From Rhodoferax_B sp049316285 (GTDB lineage: Bacteria > Pseudomonadota > Gammaproteobacteria > Burkholderiales > Burkholderiaceae_C), in assembly GCF_049316285.1 (NCBI RefSeq), contig NZ_JBMOXA010000020.1, positions 1 through 64,000 on the forward strand: a stretch of 64,000 bases of DNA, read 5' to 3'. Below are positions 27,790-36,955 of this stretch, in pieces (positions within the stretch are counted from its first letter, which is position 1; each line of letters opens with the position of its first letter). A model generated the notes under the pieces. That model did no database searches and was not told the DNA's origin. It saw nothing but the letters and a program-made list of their open reading frames with translations. A program made the position numbers and the translations under genes.

Positions 27790-28118
27790 TCTTCTGCCGG
27801 CGGGTCGGGCAGTGCAGGGCATTCCCAGGCCAGAAGTTCGGCCAGGCGGCAGACAATCCAGGTCGCCTCCAACGGGTTGACACCAGCCCCTTCGGCGCGC
27901 AACGCCGTATGAAAGCCCAGCAGAATGGCGGCTTCGGAAGGCGCTTGAGCGTGGTACAGGTGTTCGGCCTGCGTGACCAGCTGGCAGGCCAGGTCTTCAC
28001 AGACCTCGTAGCGTTCGCGCACCAGGGCGATGGGCGCACGCAGGCGCTGGTGTTTGTCGGCGTAGACGGCGACGAACGACGGTGGGGGCTGGATTTGGTT
28101 ATCGTGTTCGGAAGACAT
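27786..28118 (-). CDS. Conserved hypothetical protein divergent from clpB
   Basis: 110-residue acidic cytoplasmic protein without signal peptide or membrane segment. Predicted mainly helical: RERYEVCEDLACQLVTQAEHLYH and AAILLGFHTALRAEGAGVNPLEATWIVCRLAELLAWEC. I recognise no catalytic motif. Similar small proteins next to clpB and moaE occur in Comamonadaceae as I recall, which supports a real gene. Start ATG 28118; the 103-bp gap to clpB is shared by both promoters. Confidence 0.7.
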   Translation of the reverse strand: MSSEHDNQIQPPPSFVAVYADKHQRLRAPIALVRERYEVCEDLACQLVTQAEHLYHAQAPSEAAILLGFHTALRAEGAGVNPLEATWIVCRLAELLAWECPALPDPPAED

Positions 28119-28167
28119 GGGCGTGATTGTGGCGCACGAACCTGTCTATGCAGCTGCCGTGCAGGCG

Positions 28168-28194
28168 CTTGAAAAACCTTGGATAGGCCCAAAT
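28168..28194 (+). promoter_or_regulatory. Sigma32-type heat-shock promoter of clpB
   Basis: CTTGAAA at 28168-28174 and CCCAAAT at 28188-28194 with 13 bp between them, close to the sigma32 consensus CTTGAAA-N11-16-CCCATNT. The predicted start of transcription falls around 28200, giving a leader of roughly 20 bases before the ribosome-binding site AAGGAG. Confidence 0.75.
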
Positions 28195-28221
28195 TAAGCT
28201 GCCATAAGGAGTATCCAACCG

Positions 28222-30822
28222 ATGCGACAAGACAAACTCACCAACAAATTCCAGGAAGCCCTGGAAGCCGCCCAAACCCTCGCGGTGGGCGCAGACCACG
28301 CCTATATCGAACCCGCCCACTTGCTGGCCGCCATGCTGCGCCAGGACGACGGCCCGCAGGCGCTGCTGCAGCGTGCCGGCATCAAGGTGCCAGCGTTGCA
28401 AGCCGCAGCCGATGCCGCGATGAAGAAGCTGCCCCAGGTGCAGGGGCAAGACATCGTGCAGCCCAGCCGCGAGCTCATGAGCCTGCTGCAAGGCGCCGAG
28501 CGCGAATCCATCAAACGTGGCGATCAGTTCATTGCCAGCGAACTGGCCTTGCTGGCGCTGGCCGATGGCAAGACCGACCTGGCCCAAGCCGTGCGCGACG
28601 CCGGGCTGGACCGCAAGAAGCTGGAAGCCGCGATCGACGCGGTGCGCGGTGGCCAAAGCGTGGACAACAACGACCCCGAAGGCCAGCGCGAAGCACTGAA
28701 GAAATACTGCCTGGACCTCACCGAGCGTGCGCAGATGGGCAAGCTCGACCCGGTGATTGGCCGCGATGATGAAATCCGCCGCGCCATCCAGGTGCTGCAA
28801 CGCCGCACCAAAAACAACCCGGTGCTGATAGGCGAACCCGGCGTTGGCAAGACCGCGATTGTGGAAGGCCTGGCACAGCGTATCGTTGCCGGCGAGGTGC
28901 CCGATTCACTCAAGGGCAAACGTGTGTTGTCGCTGGACATCGCCGCCTTGCTGGCCGGTGCCAAGTTCCGTGGCGAGTTTGAAGAGCGCCTGAAAACCGT
29001 GCTCAAGGAGCTGGCTAAGGACGAAGGCCAGACCATTGTTTTTATTGACGAGCTGCACACCATGGTGGGCGCCGGCAAGGGCGACGGTGCACTGGACGCG
29101 GGCAATATGCTCAAGCCCGCGCTGGCGCGTGGCGAGCTGCATTGTGTGGGCGCCACCACACTCGACGAGTACCGCAAATACATAGAAAAAGATGCCGCGC
29201 TGGAACGCCGTTTCCAGAAGATTCTGGTGGGCGAACCTACCGTGGAAGCCACGATTGCGATTCTGCGCGGCCTGCAGGAAAAGTACGAAGTGCACCATGG
29301 CGTGCAGATCACCGATCCGGCCATCGTGGCCGCCGCTGAACTCAGCAACCGCTACATCACCGACCGTTTCCTGCCCGACAAGGCCATCGATTTGATAGAC
29401 GAGGCTGCGGCCAAGATCAAGATCGAGATGGACTCCAAACCCGAGGTGATGGACAAACTCGACCGCCGCCTGATCCAGCTGCAGATCGAGCGCGAAGCCG
29501 TGCGCCGCGAAACCGATGAAGCCTCGCAAAAACGCTTTGCCTTGATCGAGGAAGAAATCGTCAAGCTGCAAAAGGAGATAGCCGACTTCGACGAGATCTG
29601 GCAGGCCGAAAAGGCGCAGGCCCAGGGCAGCGCCCAGGTGCTGGAAGCCATAGACAAGATGCGTTTCCAGATTGAAGAACTCAAACGCAAGGGCGACTTC
29701 AACAAGGTGGCCGAGCTGCAGTACGGGCAATTGCCCGAGCTGGAAAAACAGCTCAAACAAGCCGAAGAAAAAGAGTCGCGCAAGGCCGATGGCACAGCGC
29801 CGCGCCTGTTGCGCACCCAGGTCGGCGCCGACGAAATCGCCGAAGTGGTGGCGCGTGCCACCGGTATTCCGGTGAGCAAGCTGATGCAAGGCGAGCGCGA
29901 CAAGCTGCTGAAGATGGAAGACAAGCTGCACGAACGTGTGGTCGGCCAGGACGAGGCGATCTCGGCTGTGGCCAATGCCATCCGGCGTTCGCGCTCGGGC
30001 CTTTCCGACCCGAACCGCCCGGTGGGCTCGTTCCTGTTTCTTGGCCCCACGGGTGTGGGCAAGACCGAGTTGTGCAAGGCCTTGGCTGGCTTCCTGTTCG
30101 ATGCTGAAGACCACCTGATCCGCATCGACATGAGCGAGTTCATGGAGAAACATTCGGTGGCACGCTTGATTGGTGCGCCCCCGGGTTATGTGGGCTACGA
30201 CGAAGGCGGCTACCTCACGGAGGCCGTGCGCCGCAAGCCCTACAGCGTGCTGCTGCTCGATGAGGTGGAGAAGGCGCACCCCGACGTGTTCAACGTGTTG
30301 CTGCAGGTGCTGGACGATGGCCGCCTGACGGATGGCCAGGGCCGCACCGTGGACTTCAAGAACACCGTGATCGTGATGACCAGCAACATAGGCTCACCCA
30401 TCATCCAGGCGATGGCCGGGCGTGATGCCGAGGACATCAAGGATGCGGTGCAGGACGAGCTGAAGAACTACTTCCGCCCCGAGTTCTTGAACCGTATCGA
30501 CGAAACCGTGGTGTTCCATGGCCTGGATGCGAAAAACATCGAGGCGATCGCCGCGATCCAGATCAAGGTGCTGCAAGCACGTTTGGCCAAGCTGGACCTG
30601 ACGCTGGAGGTGTCGCCCGCAGCCTTGTCGGAAATCGCCAAGGTCGGCTTCGATCCGGTGTTTGGTGCCCGGCCGCTGAAGCGCGCGATCCAGCAGCGCA
30701 TAGAGAACCCGCTGTCCAAGCTGCTGCTCGAAGGGCAGTTTGCGCCCAAGGACGTGATTCCGGTGGACGTGGACCCGATACAGTCGCCGGGGCAGTTCAG
30801 TTTCGGGCGGACCCTGCACTGA
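28222..30822 (+). CDS. clpB: ATP-dependent disaggregase ClpB
   Basis: Hexameric AAA+ chaperone that pulls apart protein aggregates together with DnaK. 866 residues, full length. N-domain at about 1-145 (MRQDKLTNKFQEALEAAQTL), first ATPase with Walker A GEPGVGKT near 206, coiled-coil middle domain at about 410-530 (rich in Glu/Lys heptads), second ATPase with GPTGVGKT near 611 and Walker B VLLLDEVEKA, C-terminal D2-small domain. Start ATG 28222 with AAGGAG at good spacing. It has a sigma32-like promoter upstream and a strong terminator downstream, so it is monocistronic. Confidence 0.98.
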   Translation: MRQDKLTNKFQEALEAAQTLAVGADHAYIEPAHLLAAMLRQDDGPQALLQRAGIKVPALQAAADAAMKKLPQVQGQDIVQPSRELMSLLQGAERESIKRGDQFIASELALLALADGKTDLAQAVRDAGLDRKKLEAAIDAVRGGQSVDNNDPEGQREALKKYCLDLTERAQMGKLDPVIGRDDEIRRAIQVLQRRTKNNPVLIGEPGVGKTAIVEGLAQRIVAGEVPDSLKGKRVLSLDIAALLAGAKFRGEFEERLKTVLKELAKDEGQTIVFIDELHTMVGAGKGDGALDAGNMLKPALARGELHCVGATTLDEYRKYIEKDAALERRFQKILVGEPTVEATIAILRGLQEKYEVHHGVQITDPAIVAAAELSNRYITDRFLPDKAIDLIDEAAAKIKIEMDSKPEVMDKLDRRLIQLQIEREAVRRETDEASQKRFALIEEEIVKLQKEIADFDEIWQAEKAQAQGSAQVLEAIDKMRFQIEELKRKGDFNKVAELQYGQLPELEKQLKQAEEKESRKADGTAPRLLRTQVGADEIAEVVARATGIPVSKLMQGERDKLLKMEDKLHERVVGQDEAISAVANAIRRSRSGLSDPNRPVGSFLFLGPTGVGKTELCKALAGFLFDAEDHLIRIDMSEFMEKHSVARLIGAPPGYVGYDEGGYLTEAVRRKPYSVLLLDEVEKAHPDVFNVLLQVLDDGRLTDGQGRTVDFKNTVIVMTSNIGSPIIQAMAGRDAEDIKDAVQDELKNYFRPEFLNRIDETVVFHGLDAKNIEAIAAIQIKVLQARLAKLDLTLEVSPAALSEIAKVGFDPVFGARPLKRAIQQRIENPLSKLLLEGQFAPKDVIPVDVDPIQSPGQFSFGRTLH

Positions 30823-30884
30823 GCAGGCTGTCCACGGTAGATTGATAGTTGATTGACGGGAACCTCAGCGGTTCTCGGGCTTCT

Positions 30885-30918
30885 AACGGCCAGGCTGCAA
30901 AGCCTGGCCGTTTTTTTT
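30885..30918 (+). terminator. Rho-independent terminator of clpB
   Basis: Perfect 12-bp stem AACGGCCAGGCT / AGCCTGGCCGTT with a GCAA tetraloop followed by eight T residues, 63 bp past the clpB stop. Confidence 0.95.
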
Positions 30919-31081
30919 GCTTATTGCAAAGAAGCGTAAAGCGCATTGCATAGGTTGAAATTTGACGTGTATACCTGCAACTAAAGCAGCCGGGCACGCG
31001 TCCCTGCAAATTGTGTTTGTATTGCGCTGGGTGTTCCAATGCAGGGGCCGGTGGTGCACCGGCAGGTTACGGAGGTATGTT

Positions 31082-31408
31082 TTGGCAGATTTTTTATCGG
31101 GTTTGATGCGTTTTGTTCTGCAATTGGCGCTGGTGGTTTTTGCGCTGATTTTTGTCGGTAGTTTGCTGCTGGCGGCTGCGCTGCTGGCCGGTGTGTGGAG
31201 CCTGCGCGCTTTGTGGTCCAAGATCACCGGTCGGCCGATTGCGCCGTGGAGCATGCGCATGAGCCCCGGAGCCGGCTGGAACCAGGTGTTCCGTGCCGGC
31301 GAGCGCTGGACGCCAGCAGGCCGTGCCGCGCGTGGTGCCGCAACACCCTCAGCACGTCGCGCGACCGATGTGACCGACGTGCAAGTGAAAGAGATTACCG
31401 GCCACTGA
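31082..31408 (+). CDS. Small inner-membrane protein, TTG start
   Basis: 108-residue protein of unknown function. Residues 5-45 form one long or two short membrane helices (LMRFVLQLALVVFALIFVGSLLLAAALLAGVWSLRALW), followed by a basic cytoplasmic tail with WSKITGRPIAPWSMRM and a Thr/Ala/Arg-rich end. No signal-cleavage site. I chose TTG 31082 because GGAGG lies six to seven bases before it, whereas the longer upstream reading has no ribosome-binding site and no hydrophobic start. Sits alone between the clpB terminator and a convergent mipA. Confidence 0.72.
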   Translation: MADFLSGLMRFVLQLALVVFALIFVGSLLLAAALLAGVWSLRALWSKITGRPIAPWSMRMSPGAGWNQVFRAGERWTPAGRAARGAATPSARRATDVTDVQVKEITGH

Positions 31409-31440
31409 CCGACTCTAAAGTGGCGCATGCCACAGCCGGG

Positions 31441-32271
31441 TCACCAGGCGTAGCCCACGCCCAGGCCGTAGCTCAACTGGCCGCGTTTGCCGCGTTCGGT
31501 GACGATGGGGCTGTCGGCTGCCGAGCCTTCAATGCTTTGGTAGACCAGGCCCAGGCCTATGAGCCAATGCGCGTCCAGTCTGTGCACGATGGCGGGCCAG
31601 GCGAACCATTGCCGTATGCCGCCGCTGGGTTGGTAGGCCGGGAGGCCGGACGCAGCGGCCCCTGCGGCGTCTATACCGTAGTAGGTGCGCATGAAGGCGC
31701 TACTGCCCCAGCTCAAACCGCCACCCCAGCCAATAATGGTGTTCTGAGAAATGGGCATCCATGCGCTGCCGCCTATCGTGGCGGTATTGCCCTTGCTGAC
31801 GTTGCCCACGTCATGAAACACCGCCACGCCTAGCCGGGTGCGTATGGGTAAGGGGCCGCTGCTGATATGTGTCCAGCTGAAAAACGCCCCGGCCTCGACG
31901 GTGGTGTCGATCTCGGGTAGGCGGCTGACGACCGGGTCCTCGACATTGGTCCGGCCAAATCGCAGGTTCAGGGCGGGCCCGAACTGCCAGGTTTCACCCG
32001 CGAGCAGATTGAGGCTGACCTCGGGCCCGGTGAGCTGGATGTAGCGGCCGGCGTTGTCCAGTTGATAACGCGCCCCGGGGGCAATGCCTGCGACGCGTTC
32101 CGATGCGCCGGTGTAGCGTGTGGTGGTGCCCAGGCCCAGGCCCACATAGTTCGGAATGAAGTCCAGGCTGGGGCCGGTTTGTGCCCAGGCTGAAGTGCAT
32201 AGGCCGCTGGCCAGCAGCACGCCGGACAAACTTGAACAGATATACGCTGCGCTGGATTGTCTTGAAGCCAC
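31441..32271 (-). CDS. MipA/OmpV-family outer-membrane protein
   Basis: 276-residue outer-membrane beta-barrel of the MltA-interacting protein family. Signal peptide at residues 1-31 (ICSSLSGVLLASGLCTSAWA-Q), mature part opens DFIPNYVGLGLGTTTRYTGASE, the family's PxYxG-like start, and ends with the aromatic YGLGVGYAW expected of a barrel terminus. I chose GTG 32271 with GAGAGG eight bases upstream, because it puts the signal peptide at the true N-terminus. MipA proteins are linked to murein scaffolding or, in OmpV, to uptake; role here unknown. Confidence 0.85.
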   Translation of the reverse strand: MASRQSSAAYICSSLSGVLLASGLCTSAWAQTGPSLDFIPNYVGLGLGTTTRYTGASERVAGIAPGARYQLDNAGRYIQLTGPEVSLNLLAGETWQFGPALNLRFGRTNVEDPVVSRLPEIDTTVEAGAFFSWTHISSGPLPIRTRLGVAVFHDVGNVSKGNTATIGGSAWMPISQNTIIGWGGGLSWGSSAFMRTYYGIDAAGAAASGLPAYQPSGGIRQWFAWPAIVHRLDAHWLIGLGLVYQSIEGSAADSPIVTERGKRGQLSYGLGVGYAW

Positions 32272-32457
32272 AGGTGAATCCTCTCGGTGAGCCGGTTCGC
32301 TGGCGCAAGTTGTATTGAGGGCGGCACTGCGCGTGCCATCATGCCCCATGCCGACGTGTATGGTTGGCGCTGTGATCAAAAAGTAACAGTTTGCATGCGC
32401 CGCGATGTTGGATGTCTGGACGGCATTTGTTGTTTTTTCGGGGTCTAAGATCGGAGC

Positions 32458-33975
32458 ATGTCTCAAATCGTCTCTCAAACCGTTTCAGCAAGCCTTGTTG
32501 AAGCCGCGACCGAAGCCGGGGTGCACGCCGATAGTCCAACGCCCGCGCCCTCAGTACTTGCTGCGTTGTTCGAAGCCCAGTATCAAGCCAGCCGTATCCA
32601 GGTGGATGTTCCGCTCAAGCTGCGGCGTGATCGCCTGTCGCGTCTGTCCACCCTGCTGGATAAACACGCCGATGCGCTGTGCGCCGCCGTACATGCCGAT
32701 TTTGGTGTGCGTTCACCGTCGCTCACGCAGGTGGCCGATCTGTTTGTGCTGCGCAACGAGTTGCGCCACGCCCAGCGCCAACTGAAGCGCTGGATGGCGC
32801 CAGTGCGCGTGTCAACGCCGTTTTACCTGTGGCCATCGAGTGCACATGTGCAGCGCCAAGCTTTGGGGGTGGTGGGCGTGATCTCGCCCTGGAACTATCC
32901 CTTGCAGTTGGCCTTTGGCCCGGCCATGTCGGCTATTGCCGCCGGCAACCGAGTGATGCTCAAACCCAGCGAGTTTGTGCCGCGCACTTCGGAGTTGATG
33001 GCCGAATTGGTGGGCAAGGCTTTTGCACCTGAAGAGTTCAGTGTGGTGCTGGGCGGCGCCGATGTGGCGGCCGAGTTCTCGAGCCTGCCGTTCGACCACC
33101 TGTTTTTTACCGGCTCCACCCGTGTGGGGCGCGTGGTGGCACAAGCCGCGGCAACCAACCTCACACCCACCACGCTGGAGCTTGGTGGCAAGTCGCCGTG
33201 TATCGTGGATGCCTCGTGTGACGTGGCCGCCGTGGCGCTGAAAATTGCGCACGGCAAGTTGCTCAACGCCGGACAGACGTGTATTGCGCCCGACTATTTG
33301 CTGCTGCCGCGCGGCCAGGAAGAAGCGTTTGCCAAAGCCTTTATGCAGGCCGTGGTGAGGCTGTTCCCGCGCATTGCCGGCAACCCTGACTACGCCGCCA
33401 TCGTCAACCCGCAGCAGCACCAGCGCCTGCAAGACCTGCTGGCCGACGCCGAGGCGCAGGGCGCGCGTGTGGAGCGGATTTATCCCGATACCGGCCCGGC
33501 CTTCACCAGTGGTGAAGCGGGCATGCCGGTGGACCGGCAAATGCCGCCGACCTTGGTGTTCGACGTGACCGACCACATGCGTTTGCTGCGTGAGGAGATC
33601 TTCGGGCCTATCCTGCCCATCATTGCGTATGACTCGCTGGATGAAGCCATCACGCACATCAACGCCCGGCCCAGGCCATTGGCCTTGTACTGGTTTGGCA
33701 GCAACCGCCGCCACCGCGACCAGGTGTTGGCGCAAACCGTGAGCGGCGGCGTCACCGTGAATGACACCTTGGTGCACTTTGCGCACGAGAACCTGCCGTT
33801 TGGCGGTGTGGGTGAAAGCGGCTGGGGCAGCGGCCACGGCGAGGCCGGATTTTTGCGCTTCTCGCAGCAAAAACCGGTGTTGCTGCAGTCGCGTTTTGGT
33901 GGCGGCAGCTTGTTCTACCCGCCGTATGGCGCGCGGCTGGCGCGCGCCATGAAGTGGCTGCGCAAGCTGGGTTAA
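32458..33975 (+). CDS. Coniferyl-aldehyde-type aldehyde dehydrogenase
   Basis: NAD(P)-dependent aldehyde dehydrogenase, 505 residues, of the coniferyl aldehyde dehydrogenase (CalB) branch, which oxidises aromatic or fatty aldehydes to acids. Motifs: SPWNYPLQLAFGPAMSAIAAGN, FTGSTRVGR cofactor loop, catalytic Glu in LELGGKSP and nucleophilic Cys in NAGQTCIAPDY. The C-terminus FGGGSLFYPPYG is typical for this branch. An extra 40-residue N-terminal part is common in the branch. Start ATG 32458. Its stop overlaps the convergent Bug gene by four bases. Confidence 0.92.
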   Translation: MSQIVSQTVSASLVEAATEAGVHADSPTPAPSVLAALFEAQYQASRIQVDVPLKLRRDRLSRLSTLLDKHADALCAAVHADFGVRSPSLTQVADLFVLRNELRHAQRQLKRWMAPVRVSTPFYLWPSSAHVQRQALGVVGVISPWNYPLQLAFGPAMSAIAAGNRVMLKPSEFVPRTSELMAELVGKAFAPEEFSVVLGGADVAAEFSSLPFDHLFFTGSTRVGRVVAQAAATNLTPTTLELGGKSPCIVDASCDVAAVALKIAHGKLLNAGQTCIAPDYLLLPRGQEEAFAKAFMQAVVRLFPRIAGNPDYAAIVNPQQHQRLQDLLADAEAQGARVERIYPDTGPAFTSGEAGMPVDRQMPPTLVFDVTDHMRLLREEIFGPILPIIAYDSLDEAITHINARPRPLALYWFGSNRRHRDQVLAQTVSGGVTVNDTLVHFAHENLPFGGVGESGWGSGHGEAGFLRFSQQKPVLLQSRFGGGSLFYPPYGARLARAMKWLRKLG

Positions 33976-34970
33976 TCTACTTTTGCGCCCGAGGCCTTGA
34001 CCAGCTTCTCGTACTTGGCGAGTTCCTGTTTCATGAAAGAGCCAAACTCATCCGGTGTGGTCGGCACGGGTTCAGCCAGCAGCGTGGCAAAACGGCTGCG
34101 CGCTTCGGGCGAATTCAACGCGGCGACAAAGGCGTGGTTCAAGTGCTCGACCACATCTTTCGGGGTGCGCGCCGGGGCGACCAGGCCCCACCAGGTGTCG
34201 ATAGAAAACCCCTTGAGTGTGTCGGCCACGGGTGGTGCGTCGGGCAGGGCGCTGGAGCGCTTGAGTGTGGTCACGGCCAGCGCCTTGAGCTTGCCGGCGC
34301 GGATGTTCGGAGCCGCCGTGGCCAGGTTGTCGAAATTGAAATCGACTTGGCCCGACAGCAGCGCCAGTTGCGCCGGGTTGCCGCCAGGGTACGGAATATG
34401 CACGGCAAAAATGCCGGCCTGTGACTTGAACAGTTCACCCGCCAGATGGCCCGCGCTGCCGTTGCCGCCCGAGCCGTAGTTCAGCTTGGCCGGGTTGGCT
34501 TTGGCGTAGGCGATGAGTTCGGCCACGCTGTGGATCTTCAGGCGGTTGGCGGTGTCGGCATTCATCACCAGCACGTTGGGCACGCGCACCATCTGGGTGA
34601 TGGGGGCGAAGTCGGTGGCCGCGTTAAACGGCATCTTGCTGAACAACCAAGGGTTCACGGCGTGTGTGGCGGTGGCGGCTATGCCTATGGTCAAGCCATC
34701 GGGTGCCGCTTTGGCGATGGCGTCCACGCCGATATTGCCGCCCGCACCGGGTTTGTTTTCAATGATGACGGTGCCCAGCGTGTCTTTCACACGTTCGGCG
34801 AGAATGCGCGCGGTGACGTCGATCGGGCCGCCGGGGGCGTAGGGCACGATGAGGCGAATCGGGGCGGAGGACGATTGCGCAAAAGCGGGCGCGAAGCTGG
34901 CGCTGGCCAGGGATGCGCCTACGGCGCCTGCGGCTTGGAGGAGGAGGGTACGGCGTTGCATGCGGCGCAT
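33972..34970 (-). CDS. Bug/TctC-family periplasmic solute-binding protein 2
   Basis: 332-residue extracytoplasmic binding protein of the tripartite tricarboxylate family. Signal sequence at residues 1-33 (RRTLLLQAAGAVGASLASASFAPAFAQ, with a double arginine), then IRLIVPYAPGGPIDVTARILAERV and the NKPGAGGN ligand loop. Start ATG 34970 is preferred over an upstream TTG; another ATG lies three codons on. No membrane partner genes are nearby, so this is an orphan like the one at 16324. Ligand unknown. Confidence 0.9.
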   Translation of the reverse strand: MRRMQRRTLLLQAAGAVGASLASASFAPAFAQSSSAPIRLIVPYAPGGPIDVTARILAERVKDTLGTVIIENKPGAGGNIGVDAIAKAAPDGLTIGIAATATHAVNPWLFSKMPFNAATDFAPITQMVRVPNVLVMNADTANRLKIHSVAELIAYAKANPAKLNYGSGGNGSAGHLAGELFKSQAGIFAVHIPYPGGNPAQLALLSGQVDFNFDNLATAAPNIRAGKLKALAVTTLKRSSALPDAPPVADTLKGFSIDTWWGLVAPARTPKDVVEHLNHAFVAALNSPEARSRFATLLAEPVPTTPDEFGSFMKQELAKYEKLVKASGAKVD

Positions 34971-35261
34971 TGTTTCATCCAATGGAGCAATGGGAGCGCT
35001 GGCAATCCCTAACCAAGGTGCAGCGCTAGGTAATTGCGCTGTTCAGCGGCTGCACCTGCCTGTCTCCGGCTCGCGACAGGTGTTTGTAACTCTGTGTATT
35101 AAATCGGTCGATTCAGCATATCAACCGTGCGCAGGAAGCTATGTATTTTATAGTGGCCTCGGGTGCGCGGTTTGGCGCGGCGCGAGGGCTTGACATGCCG
35201 CTGGTCTGGGCGCTTGGGCTCTTTTCTAGCCAACTTCACAACACAGGTTGACGGAACTCAC
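34971..35261. other. 291-bp non-coding gap
   Basis: Upstream of the leftward Bug gene and the rightward membrane-protein gene. It is locally lower in GC around 35090-35155 (TATTAAATCG, TATTTTATAG), which fits a promoter zone, but I cannot assign a convincing sigma70 pair. No gene or RNA recognised. Confidence 0.4.
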
Positions 35262-35750
35262 ATGTACAAGCTCTGGCTACTCATCTGCGTTGTTCTGGTG
35301 CTTTCGGCCGGTATGAGCTGGTACTTGCGCGGGCTCAAGCCGTCGATTCTGGCGCTGCAGTTTTGTTTTACCCGGCGAGGTTTTCTGGCGATCCTGGTGG
35401 CCTGGCAAACCGAGGGGGTGGCGCGCTTCAAGAAGCACTTTGTGGCCGACTACCCCTATCTGGTGTGTTACGGGCTGCTGGGTTATGCACTGGCCACGCA
35501 GGTATCTTGGCTGCAGCAGGCGCCAGTGGGAGAGGCTTTGTTGGGCGTGTTGCCCTGGCTGCTGCCGCTGGCCGCCGTGTTCGACTTGCTGGAGAACAGC
35601 CTGCACCGCCATCTGGTGCGTGGACAAAACGCCATGCACGCACCCGAGGCGCTGTTTTTACTGGCCGGCAGCGTGGCCACACTCAAGTGGCTGCTGGTGG
35701 CCGGCTTTTTGATGCTTTGCCTGGTGGCCGGTGTTTGCGCCTTGACTTAG
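35262..35750 (+). CDS. Integral membrane protein of unknown function
   Basis: 162 residues with four predicted membrane helices at about 4-21, 64-83, 90-112 and 128-160, separated by short basic loops (RRGFLAILVAWQTEGVARFKKHF). The third helix ends with FDLLENSLHRHLVRG, a motif also found in small uncharacterised proteobacterial membrane proteins. Start ATG 35262 has only a weak GACGGAA upstream. Convergent with the ferredoxin-reductase gene. No function assigned. Confidence 0.75.
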   Translation: MYKLWLLICVVLVLSAGMSWYLRGLKPSILALQFCFTRRGFLAILVAWQTEGVARFKKHFVADYPYLVCYGLLGYALATQVSWLQQAPVGEALLGVLPWLLPLAAVFDLLENSLHRHLVRGQNAMHAPEALFLLAGSVATLKWLLVAGFLMLCLVAGVCALT

Positions 35751-35788
35751 CGCAAGCGACACCTGCGCTGCTGCCGCCATGGGGCAGG

Positions 35789-36892
35789 CTATTCCTGGAT
35801 TACCTGTCCGGCCTTGTCGGCTTCCGAGGTGAACGCATCGGCGTAGAACTCGTCGGCGGGCAGGGCCGCCTGGGCGATGTAGTCGGCCCGGGCCGAATCG
35901 ACCACAATCGGCGCGCCGCAGGCATAAACCTGGTGAGCCGAGAGGTCGGGCAGGTCTTGCAGCACGGCTTGGTGCACGAAGCCGGTGCGGCCGGTCCAGG
36001 CGTCTTCCGCCAGGGCGTTGGACACTACGGGTACATAACGCAGTTGTGGCATTTGGGCTTGCAGGGCCAGCACCCAGTCGTGCATGTACAGGTCGCCGGG
36101 GCGGCGGCCACCCCAATAAAGCGCCACGGGGCGCGTGCTCGCCTTGGCCAACATCTGTTCCAGAATCGCCTTGATGGGGGCAAAACCCGTGCCCGAGGCC
36201 AGCAGCACGATGGGCTTGTCCGAGTCTTCGCGCAGGAAGAAGCTGCCGTACGGACCCTCGAGGCGCAGGATTTCTTTTTCCTTCATGGTGCCGAACACGT
36301 GGTCCGTGAACTTGCCGCCCGGCATGTGGCGTATGTGCAGTTCCACGCCCGGCGCGGCCACGGGTGTGCCGGCTGCGGCTTGTGTGTCGGTGCCCGGTGC
36401 CGGCAGCGCCTGCGGTGCGCTGGCCATGCTGTAGCTGCGGCGGGCGCCGTCGCGCAGAATGAATTCCACGTATTGCCCGGCGTGGTAGCGCAGCGTGTCG
36501 TTCGCGGGCAGCTGCAGCTGGATCACCATGACATCGTGCGACACTTTTTCCAGCGTGCGCACACGTGCCGGCATACGTTTGATGGGGAAGGCGCTTTCGT
36601 CGGTGACCTGGCGCGATTCGAGCACCACATCGCTCTCGGGCACGGCGCAGCAAGTGAGCACCAGGCCGGCAGCGGCTTCGTCGGGGCTCAGCGCCTTGCT
36701 TTGATGCGGGCCGTGGTGCACCCGCCCTTCCAGCATCTTGCACTTGCACGAGCCGCAGGCGCCATCTTTGCAGCCATAAGGCAAGCCCACACCCTGGCGT
36801 ATGCCGGCGGCCAGAATGGTCTCGCCCGGCTCGGCCACAAATACGCGGCCGCTGGGCTGCACAGAGACATTGAACGGGGTGGGGCTGGTCAT
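35789..36892 (-). CDS. 2Fe-2S ferredoxin-fused flavin oxidoreductase (CDP-glucoseen-reductase-like)
   Basis: 367-residue electron-transfer protein. N-terminal plant-type ferredoxin with cluster ligands Cys41, Cys46, Cys49 and Cys81 (CKDGACGSC...TCC), FAD domain from about 105 with RRSYSMAS, and an NAD(P)H domain from about 215 with GTGFAPIKAILEQ and YACGAP. This is the layout of CDP-6-deoxy-delta-3,4-glucoseen reductase and of oxygenase reductases such as the phenol hydroxylase reductase. A 20-residue Pro/Ala/Thr-rich insert follows the FAD motif. Start ATG 36892. It is alone, so the partner oxygenase or acceptor is not known. Confidence 0.9.
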   Translation of the reverse strand: MTSPTPFNVSVQPSGRVFVAEPGETILAAGIRQGVGLPYGCKDGACGSCKCKMLEGRVHHGPHQSKALSPDEAAAGLVLTCCAVPESDVVLESRQVTDESAFPIKRMPARVRTLEKVSHDVMVIQLQLPANDTLRYHAGQYVEFILRDGARRSYSMASAPQALPAPGTDTQAAAGTPVAAPGVELHIRHMPGGKFTDHVFGTMKEKEILRLEGPYGSFFLREDSDKPIVLLASGTGFAPIKAILEQMLAKASTRPVALYWGGRRPGDLYMHDWVLALQAQMPQLRYVPVVSNALAEDAWTGRTGFVHQAVLQDLPDLSAHQVYACGAPIVVDSARADYIAQAALPADEFYADAFTSEADKAGQVIQE

Positions 36893-36955
36893 CTTTTGGG
36901 TATCCTTGGGGCATCCCTTGCGGGACTCTTTGTCTTCGAGAAAAAGCCCTCCATT

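Noticed and set aside
35363..36955. Upstream extension of the epimerase-like gene giving an 837-residue protein
   Set aside because: The first 530 codons are antisense of the ferredoxin reductase and of the membrane protein's other frame; only the part from about 36956 has a Rossmann fold.
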